A stretch of DNA of 64,000 nt from JANQEA01 sp964466035 (GCA_964466035.1 CAYXLR010000004.1:1-64000), one strand, 5' to 3'; counted from the first letter of the stretch, positions 16,795-26,210 are shown. The notes: generated from the sequence alone by a model not told the origin. Made by a program: numbers and translations.

Positions 16795-17020
16795 TGCGCC
16801 TCCGTCCGTGCCCGTGGAATCGACACGAGTCTGCAAGCCGGGGCCGACCTTGTCAATCGGGGGGCGGACGAGCATCAGCGCGGGGAGGGGATCGCCGAGA
16901 CCGCGGAGTCCATCACCGGCGTCATCGATCGGATCGGCCCGGAGACACAAGTCCTCCCGACCGCCGGACTGGCTGCACTTCGTCCCAGCCCGTAAACTGG
17001 GCCACTTCAAGGAGGCGCTC

Positions 17021-18571
17021 ATGCGGATCCGCTCGATCTTGCTGCTCACAGTTACCCTCGTTCTCGGCCTGCTGCTGGCCGGTTGCGGTGATCGCACCTC
17101 TGCGCCCCCGGCGGACTCCCCCGTCGAGACGACCGAGGCCCCGGCTTCGCCGCCCGGGGAGACCGCGGGCGAGCTCCCCGAAGACGAGGTCGTCGCCTAC
17201 GTGAACGGCCGCCCGGCCTACCGGGACGATTTCGAGGCCGCCAAGGTCACCCTCCTCCAGCAGTACCTCCAGATGTACGCGCAGTTCGGGATGAGCATCG
17301 AAACCCTGCTCGCCGGCGGGGAGGGGCGGCTCTTCCAGCTGTCCCTCGAGGCCGAAGCCCTCCGACGCGTGGCGGCCGCCGCCCTGATCGAAGAGGAAGC
17401 GGATCGACGCGGAATCCAGCCGAGCGAGGAGAACGTGCTGGCGGAGTTCGAGTCGCAGTATGCCGACTTCCTCGAGGACCAGGGTTGGACCGAAGAGGAC
17501 TTCTACGCCTACCTCGAGGAGCAGGGCTCGTCGTTCGAGTCCTTCAAGGAGAACGGCTTGGACACGGTCGAGTGGCAGCTGACGCTCGATGCGGTGAAAC
17601 ACGCGGTGGCCGGCCCGGTCGAGCCGTCCGACGAGGAGCTGGCGACGTACTTCGAAGAGCACCGGGCGGACTACGCGACCGAAGAGCAGGTTCGCGCGTC
17701 GCACGTCCTGTTCGGGACGTCCGACGACGACCTCCTCGCCTTCCTCGAGGAGCACGAGGCCGACTACGCCGCCGAGGAGGGCGTGCCGGCGCTGGAGGAC
17801 GTCCGAGACGAGGTCCTCGAAGACGTCCGCGCGGAGGCCGAGCGGGTCCTCGCCGAGGCCGTCGCGGGAGCGGATTTCGCCGAGCTCGCCCGGGAGCATT
17901 CCACCGGGCCGAGCGGACCGAACGGCGGCGATCTCGGCTGGTTCGGCCGCGGGTGGATGGTCGTACCGTTCGAGGAGGCGGCGTTCGCGCTCGAGGTCGG
18001 CGAGATCAGCGGCATCGTCGAGACGGAGTACGGCTACCACATCATCCTCGTCACCGATCGACAGGCGGCGTTCGAGCCGGAGTTGAGCGACGTAATCGAC
18101 GGGGTGCGGGCCGACTTCGAGGACCGGGTGCTGAACGAGCGGCTGCAAGCCTGGTTCGACGGGGTCTACGAGGCCGCCGAGTTCGACGTCCTCCTTCCGC
18201 TCGTCGAAGCCACGTGGGTGCAGACGGAGGACGTCGACGTCGGAATCGAGGCGTTCGAGCGGATTCGCGACGAGGGGACCGTCGACGAGCCGTACCTCGC
18301 CTACATCATCGGGACGCTGTACGAGACGAAGCTGTACGACGCCCGCAACGAGAAGGCGGCGCTCGAATCGGACGCCGTAGACGACGCCGAGGCCGCCGCG
18401 CAGATCGAGGCGGTCGAAGCGCGGATTGTCGAGTACCGAGACAAGGCGCTGGCCGAGTACCGGCTCGCGCTCGAGACCGTCGGCGACGACGACCCGTCCA
18501 TCCAAGCGAAGATCAGCGAGCTCGAGGCGCAGCTCGACGGGGCGTCGGACGAATCGCCCGAGGGCGGCTAG
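17021..18571 (+). CDS. PpiC/SurA-type peptidyl-prolyl isomerase lipoprotein
   Basis: A 516-residue lipoprotein (LVLGLLLAGCGD, lipid cysteine at about 22). After a Pro/Ser linker comes a SurA_N-like helical chaperone domain (VVAYVNGRPAYRDDFEAAK). The parvulin domain is complete: EEQVRASHVLF, DFAELAREHSTGPSGPNGGDLGWFGRG, then PFEEAAFALEVGEISGIVETEYGYHIILV. The C-terminal 120 residues are helical and acidic, like a TPR tail. It should fold exported proteins at the cell surface. AAGGAGG supports the start. It is unusually acidic; its 3' end overlaps a stem-loop shared with the next, convergent gene. Confidence 0.85.
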   Translation: MRIRSILLLTVTLVLGLLLAGCGDRTSAPPADSPVETTEAPASPPGETAGELPEDEVVAYVNGRPAYRDDFEAAKVTLLQQYLQMYAQFGMSIETLLAGGEGRLFQLSLEAEALRRVAAAALIEEEADRRGIQPSEENVLAEFESQYADFLEDQGWTEEDFYAYLEEQGSSFESFKENGLDTVEWQLTLDAVKHAVAGPVEPSDEELATYFEEHRADYATEEQVRASHVLFGTSDDDLLAFLEEHEADYAAEEGVPALEDVRDEVLEDVRAEAERVLAEAVAGADFAELAREHSTGPSGPNGGDLGWFGRGWMVVPFEEAAFALEVGEISGIVETEYGYHIILVTDRQAAFEPELSDVIDGVRADFEDRVLNERLQAWFDGVYEAAEFDVLLPLVEATWVQTEDVDVGIEAFERIRDEGTVDEPYLAYIIGTLYETKLYDARNEKAALESDAVDDAEAAAQIEAVEARIVEYRDKALAEYRLALETVGDDDPSIQAKISELEAQLDGASDESPEGG

Positions 18572-18591
18572 CGGACTGACGTCCGCTAGCC
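18566..18591. terminator. Bidirectional stem-loop containing both stop codons
   Basis: GGCTAGCGGAC (18566-18576) pairs over all 11 bases with GTCCGCTAGCC (18581-18591) around TGAC. The left arm holds the TAG of the PpiC gene and the right arm the TAG of the convergent S9 peptidase gene. There is no U tract on either side, so it may act by RNA stabilisation or factor-dependent termination. Confidence 0.6.
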
Positions 18592-20547
18592 GGACGACGC
18601 GTCCGAAGGCTCGCCCTTCAGGAATCGATCGAACCAGGCGACAATCTCCTCGAGCCTGCGGATCCGGTGCTTCGGCTTGCCGCTGCGCGACAGCTCGTGG
18701 TTCTCCTCGCGGAACATGACCAGCCGCGTCTCGACGCCGTGGTACTTGAGCGCGGTGAACATCTGGATCCCCTCGGGGAGCCAGCAGCGGTAATCCTGCT
18801 CCGAATGGACGAACAGGGTCGGCGTCTTCGCCCGATCGGCGTAGCGAAGCGGCGAGTGCCACCACAGCCTGTCGGACCCGCTCTCGGCCCATGGGTCGGT
18901 CCCGAGCTGATCGGCGTTGAAGTAGTATCCGATGTCGGTCGTGCAGAACTTGTGGATCCAGTTGGCGATCGAGCGCTGCGACACCGCGGCGCGAAACCGA
19001 TCGGTGTGCCCGATCATCCAGTTGGTCATGAACCCGCCGTACGAGCCGCCCATTACGCCGAGCCGGTCCCGGTCGAGAAACGGGAAGCGATCGAGCGCCG
19101 CGTCGACCACCGCCATCAGGTCCTCGTAGTCGATCTTCCCGTACTCCTCGCGGATGTCGGCGAACCCGTCGCCGCGCCCGGACGACCCGTGCGGGTTCGA
19201 GATCAGGATCGCGTACCCCCTCCCCGCGAGCATCTGCATCTGATGGAAGAAGATCTCGCCGTACGCCCCGCGCGGTCCGCCGTGGATCGTCAGGATCGTC
19301 GGGACCTTGGTGCCCTGGTCGAAGTCGGTCGGCCGGATCAGCCAGGCGTCGACCTCGTCGCCGCGCGCGGACGGGACAGCGAACCGCTCGTGCGACGCGA
19401 TCGCCCGGTCGGTCAGGCTCGCCTCGTTGAGCGCCGTCAGCTTTGTCTCCCCTTCGGCGTCGCGGAGGTAGAGCTCCTGCAGCGCGCCGGGGCGGAGGCC
19501 GATCGTCAGCACGACGTCGTCGCGGACATCGTAGGCGTCGATCGAGCCCGACGACTCGACGACCGTTTGCACCTCGCCGTCGCGGGAGATCCGGACGAGA
19601 TGACCGACCGTCCGGTCGGTCACCGAGACGTAGACCGACCCGCCGTCGACACGGAGCGTCGGCCCGCCGCCGTGTCGGCAGTCGGCGGCGATCGAGTTGC
19701 CGACCGACCGGTCCCATCCGGGCGTCAGCGAGGTGACCCCGCCGGACGCGACGTCGATCGAGAGAACCTCGCGGTTCTGGCCGAGGCCGTACGGATCCAT
19801 GTCGGTCCCGGTGGCGACCAACGTCCCGTCGTCGAGGAAGCGGACCTCGTCGAGCTGCAGCTCACCGATCGGAAGCCGGTTCGCCGCCCCGTCGGACAGG
19901 TCGATCGTCCACAGCTCGCGAACGACCGGCGCCACCCCATCGAACCGCCGGCCGACGACGGCGCACCGGTCTCCGCGCGCGTCGAACGACGTCACCTCGA
20001 GGTGCGGATCGAGGAGGTCCTTCGACACCTCCGTCGCGGGATCGAAAAGGAGCAGGTGCTTGCGCCGTTGGTTGGTGAACCCCTCGCCGTTCATCCAGAA
20101 CGGGATCTCGTCGAGCACCTCGTACTCCTTCGCGTCCTCGCGGTCCGTCTCGTCGGTCAGCGGAACGCGCGCCGTGTAGAGGAAGCGCCCGTCGTCGAGC
20201 CGTCGAAGCCCGTCGGCCGCGTGCGGCAGCACGGCGAACCGCTCCGCCTCGCCGCCGTCGACGCGGATCCGATACAGGAACGACTTCCCCTCCTCCTCCT
20301 CGCGCTTCGACAGGAAGAACAGCTCCGAGCCGTCGCTCCCCCACGCGTACGGTCCGTCTTTGCCGCCGCCGGTCAGCTTTGCGGTGACGCGCGAGGCGAG
20401 GTCGCCCAGGTAAATGTCCGAGCGATACTCGTTCTTCTCCGCGTCGGCCTGCTTCACCACGAACGCGGCGCGCCGGCCGTCGGGCGAGATCTCCACGGCG
20501 GAGAGGAATCGGTACGACAGCAGGTCTTCGATCTGGACGGGTTTCAT
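18586..20547 (-). CDS. S9-family prolyl oligopeptidase-type serine peptidase
   Basis: A 653-residue two-domain protein. The first 400 residues form a WD40-like propeller (ISPDGRRAAFVVKQAD, YAWGSDGSELFFLSKR). The alpha/beta hydrolase follows: TILTIHGGPRGAYGEIF (oxyanion region), DRLGVMGGSYGGFMTNWM (nucleophile serine), FVHSEQDYRC (aspartate) and MFREENHELSRSGKPKHR (histidine). This is the acylaminoacyl-peptidase/DPP type, removing N-terminal blocks or dipeptides from oligopeptides. No signal peptide is seen, so it is probably cytoplasmic. It stands alone, convergent with the PpiC gene. Confidence 0.9.
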   Translation of the reverse strand: MKPVQIEDLLSYRFLSAVEISPDGRRAAFVVKQADAEKNEYRSDIYLGDLASRVTAKLTGGGKDGPYAWGSDGSELFFLSKREEEEGKSFLYRIRVDGGEAERFAVLPHAADGLRRLDDGRFLYTARVPLTDETDREDAKEYEVLDEIPFWMNGEGFTNQRRKHLLLFDPATEVSKDLLDPHLEVTSFDARGDRCAVVGRRFDGVAPVVRELWTIDLSDGAANRLPIGELQLDEVRFLDDGTLVATGTDMDPYGLGQNREVLSIDVASGGVTSLTPGWDRSVGNSIAADCRHGGGPTLRVDGGSVYVSVTDRTVGHLVRISRDGEVQTVVESSGSIDAYDVRDDVVLTIGLRPGALQELYLRDAEGETKLTALNEASLTDRAIASHERFAVPSARGDEVDAWLIRPTDFDQGTKVPTILTIHGGPRGAYGEIFFHQMQMLAGRGYAILISNPHGSSGRGDGFADIREEYGKIDYEDLMAVVDAALDRFPFLDRDRLGVMGGSYGGFMTNWMIGHTDRFRAAVSQRSIANWIHKFCTTDIGYYFNADQLGTDPWAESGSDRLWWHSPLRYADRAKTPTLFVHSEQDYRCWLPEGIQMFTALKYHGVETRLVMFREENHELSRSGKPKHRIRRLEEIVAWFDRFLKGEPSDASSG

Positions 20548-20703
20548 CGCGCCTCCTTCACGGAGGCGAGTCTACCCGCCGAGGCCGGCCCTTTCAGCTC
20601 GCGTCGCCAGAAGCAACGCTCGGTGACGTTGTCGATCTCGACGGCCCGGAGAAGGTTTTTCATTCCCACTCGGCTCGCCTAGAATCGGCCTCGGGAGGCC
20701 GTC

Positions 20704-21498
20704 ATGCCCGAGACCGTGATCCGCGATATGGAGGCCGAGGACGAGTACTTCGTCTCGACCTGCTCGCACGTCGGAGAGTCGGAGGAGATCGACGCCTGCG
20801 CCGCAGACCGGCTGGCGCTGCTCCGCGAGCTGGGTGCGCACGGCGGACGATTCAAGGTGGCGCTACTCGACGGAGAACACGCCGGCTTCGCCCACGGCGT
20901 CCCGATCGACCGCTCGTCGTGGGGACCGATCGGCCGCGACCTGATGGTGATCCCGTGCCTGTGCGTGCTGAGCGAAGCGGCCGGGCGCGGGATCGGCCGC
21001 GCCTTGATCGAGTTGATCGAGCGCGACGCCCGCGACGCCGGATTCGCCGGCGTGACGATCACCGCGTATCGCAACATCCCCGGCGCCGAGTGGTTCATGC
21101 CGGCCGGCTACTTCGAGCGGCTCGGCTACCGATCCGTCGACGAGCGAGGCCCGGAGGTCCTGCTGTGGAAGCCGTTCCGCGACGACGCTTCGCCGCCGGG
21201 CTTCCTCCAGCGACGGTACGCCTTCGAGCCGATCGCGGGGAAGGCCGTCGTCGACCTGTTCTGGAACCGGTTCTGCCAGACAAGCGGTATCGAGGCCGAG
21301 CGCGTCCGCGCGGTGTGCGCCGAGTACGGCGACCGCGTCGTCCTCCGCGAGCAAAACGCCGAGGATCGGGAGACGCTCCTGCAGTATCAGACGCCGCGCG
21401 CGATCTACGTCAACGGCGAGGAGATCTTCTGGGGGTACGAGGCCCCGCGGGAAGGAATCCGCGCGGCGATCGACAAGGCGCTCGAGGACCCGGCCTGA
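20704..21498 (+). CDS. GNAT acetyltransferase with C-terminal YoaP-like domain
   Basis: A 264-residue protein. The N-terminal 160 residues are a GNAT domain (MVIPCLCVLSEAAGRGIGRALIELIE, with the AGRGIG acetyl-CoA loop). The remainder (GKAVVDLFWNRFCQTSGIEAERV...PRAIYVNGEEIFWGYEAP) resembles the thioredoxin-like YoaP domain found after GNAT domains in other bacteria. Substrate unknown. TAGAAT (20680-20685) is a likely -10 box, and GGGAGG precedes the ATG. Confidence 0.75.
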   Translation: MPETVIRDMEAEDEYFVSTCSHVGESEEIDACAADRLALLRELGAHGGRFKVALLDGEHAGFAHGVPIDRSSWGPIGRDLMVIPCLCVLSEAAGRGIGRALIELIERDARDAGFAGVTITAYRNIPGAEWFMPAGYFERLGYRSVDERGPEVLLWKPFRDDASPPGFLQRRYAFEPIAGKAVVDLFWNRFCQTSGIEAERVRAVCAEYGDRVVLREQNAEDRETLLQYQTPRAIYVNGEEIFWGYEAPREGIRAAIDKALEDPA

Positions 21499-21508
21499 GG
21501 ACGCGCCG

Positions 21509-21686
21509 TCACAGCAGCTTCAGTTGCTCGGCGGTCGGCGCCAGCTGCGGCTTCACCGACGTGGCGATCCCGTGAGACGCGCAGAGCTCCGCGAATCGCT
21601 GTGCGAGCTCCTTCGCGTTCGGCGACGGGCAGGCGTAGTCGTCCCCGTAGGCCGCCTCGTACCTCGCCCGGATCTCCTTGATCATC
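21509..21686 (-). CDS. Small hypothetical protein
   Basis: Fifty-eight residues (MIKEIRARYEAAYGDDYA..., ending PTAEQLKLL), with a plausible mixed helical composition unlike the Arg-rich shadow frames around it. The sequence before the ATG at 21686 is only weakly ribosome-site-like. It is convergent with the GNAT-YoaP gene and diverges from the PKD-thioredoxin gene. No family is recognised. Confidence 0.5.
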
Positions 21687-21798
21687 CCGTACCTGCTTCC
21701 CGCACGGTCGGAACCGTTCGCCCGCCTTCGTGTAGAATAGCAGACTTCGGGGTGCAAATAAGGGAGACGAAGGCAAGCGGGATCGGAGGAACGAGACA

Positions 21799-22626
21799 GT
21801 GACGAAGCGACGTGCTCTGGTCGGCGCCCTGGCCACCGCCTGCGCCCTTCTCCTGACGGCGTCTTCGGCCCGTGCCAACACACCGCCGATCGCCGACTTC
21901 GAGGTCCGCGCCGGCGGCTCTCCGAACTCCGTGATCTTCGACGCGTCGATCTCCTTCGACGCCGACGGTTCGATCACGGCCTACCAGTGGCTGTTCGGCG
22001 ACGGCACGACCGGATCGGGCGTGACGAACGCGCACACGTACCCGAGCGTCTCCAGCTACACGGTGACGCTGGTCGTCACCGACAACGAAGGGGCGAGCCA
22101 TCTGACGAGCCGGACGATCGACCTGAGCCTGCCGCTCGCGTCGCCGGCGTCGACCGCGGACGGGGAAGCGACGGAGCCGGTCGCGGCGGCGGACGTCCCC
22201 GTCGGCACCTCCGTCGGCGCCCGCGCGCCGGAGTTCGCCCTCCCCGATCTCGAGGGATCGATCGTCCGCCTTTCCGGCTTCCTCGGCCGGCTCGTCCTCC
22301 TCGAGTTCTGGTCGAGCGGCTGCCCCGCCTGCGTGTCGGCGCTTCCTCATCTCGAATCGCTCCGGCGGACCTACGAGGATCGGGGGCTCGTCATCGTCGG
22401 CGTCGTCACGAACTCCAACGTTCGGGCCGCGGGAAGCCTCCTCGCGCAGAGCGGGTACACCGGCTTCGTGACCGTCCGCGAGATCGACCCGGTGGCGAAA
22501 CCGACGATGGCCCTCTACGGGGTCGTCCGGATCCCGCACGCGTTCCTCATCGACCGGACCGGGGTCGTTCGCTTCAACGGTCACCTCAGCCTCCTCCAGG
22601 AGGAGACGATCGAAGCGTGGCTCTGA
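21799..22626 (+). CDS. Secreted PKD domain-thioredoxin (TlpA-like) fusion
   Basis: A 275-residue exported protein starting at a GTG after CGGAGGAA. Signal peptide LATACALLLTASSARA; then a PKD domain (IFDASISFDADGSITAYQW, FGDGTTGSGVTNAHTYP, YTVTLVVTDNEG). A TlpA/ResA-type thioredoxin domain follows (GARAPEFALPDLEGS, FWSSGCPACVSALPHLESL, IPHAFLIDRTGVVRFNGHL). The active-site pair is CPAC rather than the usual CxPC of TlpA. Such proteins reduce or oxidise thiols of exported proteins; the PKD domain may hold it at the surface. Confidence 0.85.
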   Translation: MTKRRALVGALATACALLLTASSARANTPPIADFEVRAGGSPNSVIFDASISFDADGSITAYQWLFGDGTTGSGVTNAHTYPSVSSYTVTLVVTDNEGASHLTSRTIDLSLPLASPASTADGEATEPVAAADVPVGTSVGARAPEFALPDLEGSIVRLSGFLGRLVLLEFWSSGCPACVSALPHLESLRRTYEDRGLVIVGVVTNSNVRAAGSLLAQSGYTGFVTVREIDPVAKPTMALYGVVRIPHAFLIDRTGVVRFNGHLSLLQEETIEAWL

Positions 22627-22778
22627 CGCCTGGCGACTGACCGGCGCCACACAGGTTCTCCACCACCGGCCCACGACGGTTTGACAGGCGCTCCCTACAC
22701 TGACCCGCGTGCGGACGAAAACCGCAACTTCCCGATCCTTCCGGGCGCGAACCGGGCGATCGGTCAACGGGTGGTGTC

Positions 22779-23456
22779 ATGCGCGGGCAGTGGTTCACGG
22801 CGACCTTTCTCCTCTTCCTCTCGGTTTCGTTCCTCGTTACCGGACGGAGCGCGTCGATCGAACGGGCGTACGCGTGGCCGTACGCCGGCCGCTCGTGGAG
22901 CGTGACCCATCGGTTCTCGACCGAGCACTACCAGTTCTTCCGGACCCTCCCGAGGATCCTCGACTACGCGGAGTACCCCGACTACGTCAACGATCCAAGG
23001 GACGACGATCAGCTTCGGTCGCTGATCGACGAGTTCGAGCGGCTCGCCGTCGACGCCGGGCTGGACGCCTGGGGAAAGCTCAACCTGGTCGTCGCGTTCG
23101 TCCAGTCGATCCCCTACGTCGGCGAGTCGTGCGAGTACCCTCGCTACCCGCTCGAGACGCTGGTCGAACGGAAGGGAGACTGCGAGGACGCGGCGATCCT
23201 CGCCGCCGCGCTGCTCCGGCAGATGCACTTCGAGGTCGTCCTCCTCGCGTTCCTCGAGGAGGAGCACATGGCCCTCGGGATCCGCATCGTCCCTCCGACG
23301 CCGACCGCCGATCCGCCGTTCGCCTGGAACGGCACCGCCTACTACTACCTCGAGCCGACGAGCGTCGGGTGGGAGATCGGCGAGATCCCCGGGAGATATC
23401 GATCGCAGCCCACGATCCTCCCGCTCCGGCCGGTCCTCGCCGCGAACCGGCGCTGA
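22779..23456 (+). CDS. Exported transglutaminase-like cysteine protein
   Basis: A 225-residue protein with an N-terminal signal or anchor (FTATFLLFLSVSFLVTGRSA). The transglutaminase-like triad is visible: cysteine in VERKGDCEDAAILAAALLR, histidine in EEEHMALGIRI, and an acidic residue in YYYLEPTSVGWEIGEIP. Bacterial members of this fold act as proteases or remain uncharacterised. The upstream segment (LVVAFVQSIPYVGESCEYPRYP) is typical of the family. Probably periplasmic or outside the cell. No partner gene is adjacent. Confidence 0.75.
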   Translation: MRGQWFTATFLLFLSVSFLVTGRSASIERAYAWPYAGRSWSVTHRFSTEHYQFFRTLPRILDYAEYPDYVNDPRDDDQLRSLIDEFERLAVDAGLDAWGKLNLVVAFVQSIPYVGESCEYPRYPLETLVERKGDCEDAAILAAALLRQMHFEVVLLAFLEEEHMALGIRIVPPTPTADPPFAWNGTAYYYLEPTSVGWEIGEIPGRYRSQPTILPLRPVLAANRR

Positions 23457-23501
23457 CGATCGGTTCGTGCCCGGGGCCTGGTACGCCGCGGAACCACTCC
23501 G

Positions 23502-23507
23502 TATAGT
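23502..23507 (+). promoter_or_regulatory. -10 box nine bases before the BtpA-family gene
   Basis: TATAGT at 23502-23507 lies nine bases before the ATG at 23517, and no ribosome site fits between. A leaderless mRNA is implied. No clear -35 box is seen. Confidence 0.5.
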
Positions 23508-23516
23508 TGATGCGCC

Positions 23517-24302
23517 ATGGAACCGTTCGCCGTCGAGAAGCCGTTGATCGGGATGATCCACCTCCTTCCGCTCGCCGGGAGCGTCAAGTACGTCAAGGGA
23601 AGCTCGACCGCGATCCTCGACGCGGCCCTCCGGGACCTGTACGCGCTGGAGAGCGGCGGTGCCGACGGAGCGATCGTCGAGAACCTCGGCGACGCGCCGT
23701 ACGCGATCACGGCGCCGCGGGAGACGATCGCGATGATGTCCGTCGTCGTCCACCAGCTCGCCGAGAAGGCCCGCATCCCGGTCGGCGTCAACGTCCTTCG
23801 CAACGACGGCCTCGCCTCGATGGCGATCGCCGCCGCGACCGGCGCGTCGTTCGTGCGGGTCAACGTCTTCTGCGGCGTCGCGTTCTCCGACCAGGGGACG
23901 ATCGAGGGACAGGCGCGCGACCTCCACTGGCTCCGCCGGGACCTGGGGACGGAGACGAGGATCCTCGCCGACGTCCACGTCAAGCACGCCGCCCATCTGA
24001 CGAGCATCGAGGAGGCGGCGATCGACGCCGAGCGGAACGGACCGGACGGGCTGATCGTCTCCGGGATCGCGACCGGAAGGCGGACCTCGCCGGACGACCT
24101 CCAGGCGGTCAAGTCGAGCACGTCGCTCCCGGTCTTCGTCGGCAGCGGCGTCCGGATCGACAACGTCTCGACGTATCGCGACGCCGACGGGTTCATCGTC
24201 GGGACGCTCCTCAAGCGGGAAGGGATCATCAGCGCTCCGGTCGACGTCGATCGCGTCCGGGCGCTCGCCGACGCCGTCGCCAGCCTCCGCTCGGACGGAT
24301 GA
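23517..24302 (+). CDS. BtpA/SgcQ-family TIM-barrel protein
   Basis: A 261-residue protein with the family's landmark segments: LIGMIHLLPLAGSVKY at the start, then GGADGAIVENLGDAPY, IPVGVNVLRND, FVRVNVFCGVAFSDQG, ILADVHVKHAAHL and LPVFVGSGVRIDNV...DGFIVGTLLKREG. BtpA was linked to photosystem I stability in cyanobacteria; SgcQ-type members sit with sugar genes and are thought to be nucleoside/sugar-related lyases. Here the last codon overlaps the start of a PfkB kinase (ATGA), so a role in sugar or nucleoside metabolism is more likely. Confidence 0.8.
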   Translation: MEPFAVEKPLIGMIHLLPLAGSVKYVKGSSTAILDAALRDLYALESGGADGAIVENLGDAPYAITAPRETIAMMSVVVHQLAEKARIPVGVNVLRNDGLASMAIAAATGASFVRVNVFCGVAFSDQGTIEGQARDLHWLRRDLGTETRILADVHVKHAAHLTSIEEAAIDAERNGPDGLIVSGIATGRRTSPDDLQAVKSSTSLPVFVGSGVRIDNVSTYRDADGFIVGTLLKREGIISAPVDVDRVRALADAVASLRSDG

Positions 24303-25174
24303 GCCGGATCGTCGTCCTCGGCGACCTGAACCTCGACGTTCACGCCCGGGCCCCGTCGGACCTCGCCCCCGGCGAAGAGTCGCGCAACCTCGTGCGAGCG
24401 ACGCCGGGCGGCTCGGGGGGGACGTTCGCGCGGATCGCGGCGGCCCACGGGGCGTCCGTCGCGTTCATCGGCTGCGTCGGACGCGATCCCGTCGGCGACC
24501 TGCTCGTTCGCTCCCTCGAAGCCGCCGGCGTGGACGCCGTGGTCCAGCGGTCCGATCGCCCGTCGGGGGTGATCCTGTCGCTCGAGCAGGGGGCCGAACG
24601 GACGATGGTCTGCTCCCGCGGCGCGAACGACGGAATTCGCGCCGATCGGATCGCACCCTCCGCCGTCGACGCGGCGGACCACCTCCACGTCTCCGGGTAC
24701 GCCTTTCTCTCGCCGGCGCAGCGCCCGGCGGTCGAGCGTCTGATCGGCCTGGCGCACGAGCGAAGGCTCTCGATCTCGGTCGACCCGCCGCCGGCGAACC
24801 TGATCCGCGATCACGGCGCCGAGCGATTCCTCGATTTCGTTCCGGCCGGCGCGTGGTTCTTCCCGAACCGGGCCGAGGGCGAGCTCCTCACCGGCGCCTC
24901 GGAGCCGAGGGCGATCGTCGACCGGCTCGCGGCGCGTTTCGACGTCGGGGCGCTCACGCTGGGGGCCGAAGGGGCGCTCGCTTGGGCGGGCGACGCCCGG
25001 CACGCGCGGACCGTCGACCGGCTCGACGCCGGCGACACGACCGGCGCCGGCGACGCGTTCGCCGGGGCGTTCGTCGCGATCTTCCTCGACACGAAGGACC
25101 TCGAGCGGGCCAACGCGGCCGCCTGCGACGCCGCGCGGACCCACCTTCGGACCGCCGGCCGACCGGCCGCTTGA
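24299..25174 (+). CDS. PfkB-family carbohydrate/nucleoside kinase
   Basis: A 291-residue ribokinase-fold protein. Both PfkB signatures are seen: GGSGGTFARIAAAHGASVAFIG near the N-terminus and DTTGAGDAFAGAFVAIF near the C-terminus, the latter holding the catalytic aspartate and anion hole. It phosphorylates a sugar, nucleoside or related alcohol using ATP. The start ATG overlaps the stop of the BtpA-family gene by four bases, which indicates translational coupling; the pair may degrade one compound together. Confidence 0.85.
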   Translation: MSRIVVLGDLNLDVHARAPSDLAPGEESRNLVRATPGGSGGTFARIAAAHGASVAFIGCVGRDPVGDLLVRSLEAAGVDAVVQRSDRPSGVILSLEQGAERTMVCSRGANDGIRADRIAPSAVDAADHLHVSGYAFLSPAQRPAVERLIGLAHERRLSISVDPPPANLIRDHGAERFLDFVPAGAWFFPNRAEGELLTGASEPRAIVDRLAARFDVGALTLGAEGALAWAGDARHARTVDRLDAGDTTGAGDAFAGAFVAIFLDTKDLERANAAACDAARTHLRTAGRPAA

Positions 25175-25229
25175 TTCCTCCCCTCTTCCGCCCATACTCT
25201 CTTTCGGTCGACACGAGGGGAGGAAATCG

Positions 25230-26195
25230 ATGGACGACTCGGCATCCATCCTGATCGCGGCCGTGATCGGTGTCTTGCTGATCGCGACGCTGATGTTCTT
25301 CTACGTCCCGGAGCCGTCGAACTCCGCCTTTGTCACCGACACGCGCTTCGACGTCGCGGTCCTCGGGTTCCGGAACAGCTCGACGTGGTCCGGGATCGAG
25401 GAAACCGTCCGCTCGCGAACCGAGGCGAAGCTCGTCAACGCGTCCGCGATCGACGTCTTCTCCCGCGCGCAGCTCGACGCCCTTCTGATCGAACGCGCGC
25501 TCGACGCCAGCGGGCCGCTCGACGCCGCGACCGCCATCGAGATCGGCTCCCTCACCGGCGTGAGCAAGCTGATCACCGGCTCGGTCTACGCCGTCGACAC
25601 GCGGTCCGAAGAGACGACCGTCTGCATCGATTGGACCGGCGGTCAGTGCGTCACGCGTGTGCCGGGGGTCAAGTACACCGCCCGTGTTCTGGCCCAGATC
25701 GAGGTCATCGACGTGGAAACCGGACGGATCGAGCGGGCCTTCGACCTGGACGGCGTCGACTCCGTCACCCTCCCGGCGGAGAGCCGGTTCGGCGGCTTCG
25801 ACACGCTGCTCGCCAACGCGGCCTCCGCGATCGCCGATGAGATCACGGGATCCCTGACGAGCTACTACTTCCGCGAGCTGCGCTACGGCCTCTACAAGGA
25901 GGTCGAGGAGAAGCGCGGCGGCTACGTCGGCCGGAACGAGACGGACCGCTTCGGGGCCGACGACACGGCCTACCTGATCGTCCACGTCGCCCGCATGGAG
26001 AGCCGCGAGCCGTTCGACGTCGAATGGGTCACTTCGAGCGGGGAGACGGTCCGGCGGGACGAGGACCTCGTCGGAGAGGGGGACTGGCGCGTGTACTCGC
26101 TCGATCTGACCGGCCTCGCACCCGGACGGTACTTCGTCCGAACCGCGCTCGGCGAGACGCTCGCGTTTCAGACGCCGTTCACCGTGTCCCCGTAA
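25230..26195 (+). CDS. Membrane-anchored CsgG-like protein
   Basis: A 321-residue protein with an N-terminal membrane segment (ILIAAVIGVLLIATLMFFYV). The next 220 residues have the CsgG/curli-assembly pattern: FDVAVLGFRNSSTWSGIEETV, FSRAQLDALLIERALDASG, EIGSLTGVSKLITGSVYAVD, then YTARVLAQIEVIDVETGRIERAF. The C-terminal 90 residues are a separate beta domain. CsgG forms an outer-membrane secretion pore, but many relatives are lipoproteins of unknown role; this one has a transmembrane helix and no lipobox. A second CsgG-like protein lies at 57569-59197. Confidence 0.65.
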   Translation: MDDSASILIAAVIGVLLIATLMFFYVPEPSNSAFVTDTRFDVAVLGFRNSSTWSGIEETVRSRTEAKLVNASAIDVFSRAQLDALLIERALDASGPLDAATAIEIGSLTGVSKLITGSVYAVDTRSEETTVCIDWTGGQCVTRVPGVKYTARVLAQIEVIDVETGRIERAFDLDGVDSVTLPAESRFGGFDTLLANAASAIADEITGSLTSYYFRELRYGLYKEVEEKRGGYVGRNETDRFGADDTAYLIVHVARMESREPFDVEWVTSSGETVRRDEDLVGEGDWRVYSLDLTGLAPGRYFVRTALGETLAFQTPFTVSP

Positions 26196-26210
26196 GGGAG
26201 AGGTCGCCCG

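Noticed and set aside
22681..22701. TTGACA followed by TACACT as a promoter for the transglutaminase-like gene
   Set aside because: The spacer is only nine bases.
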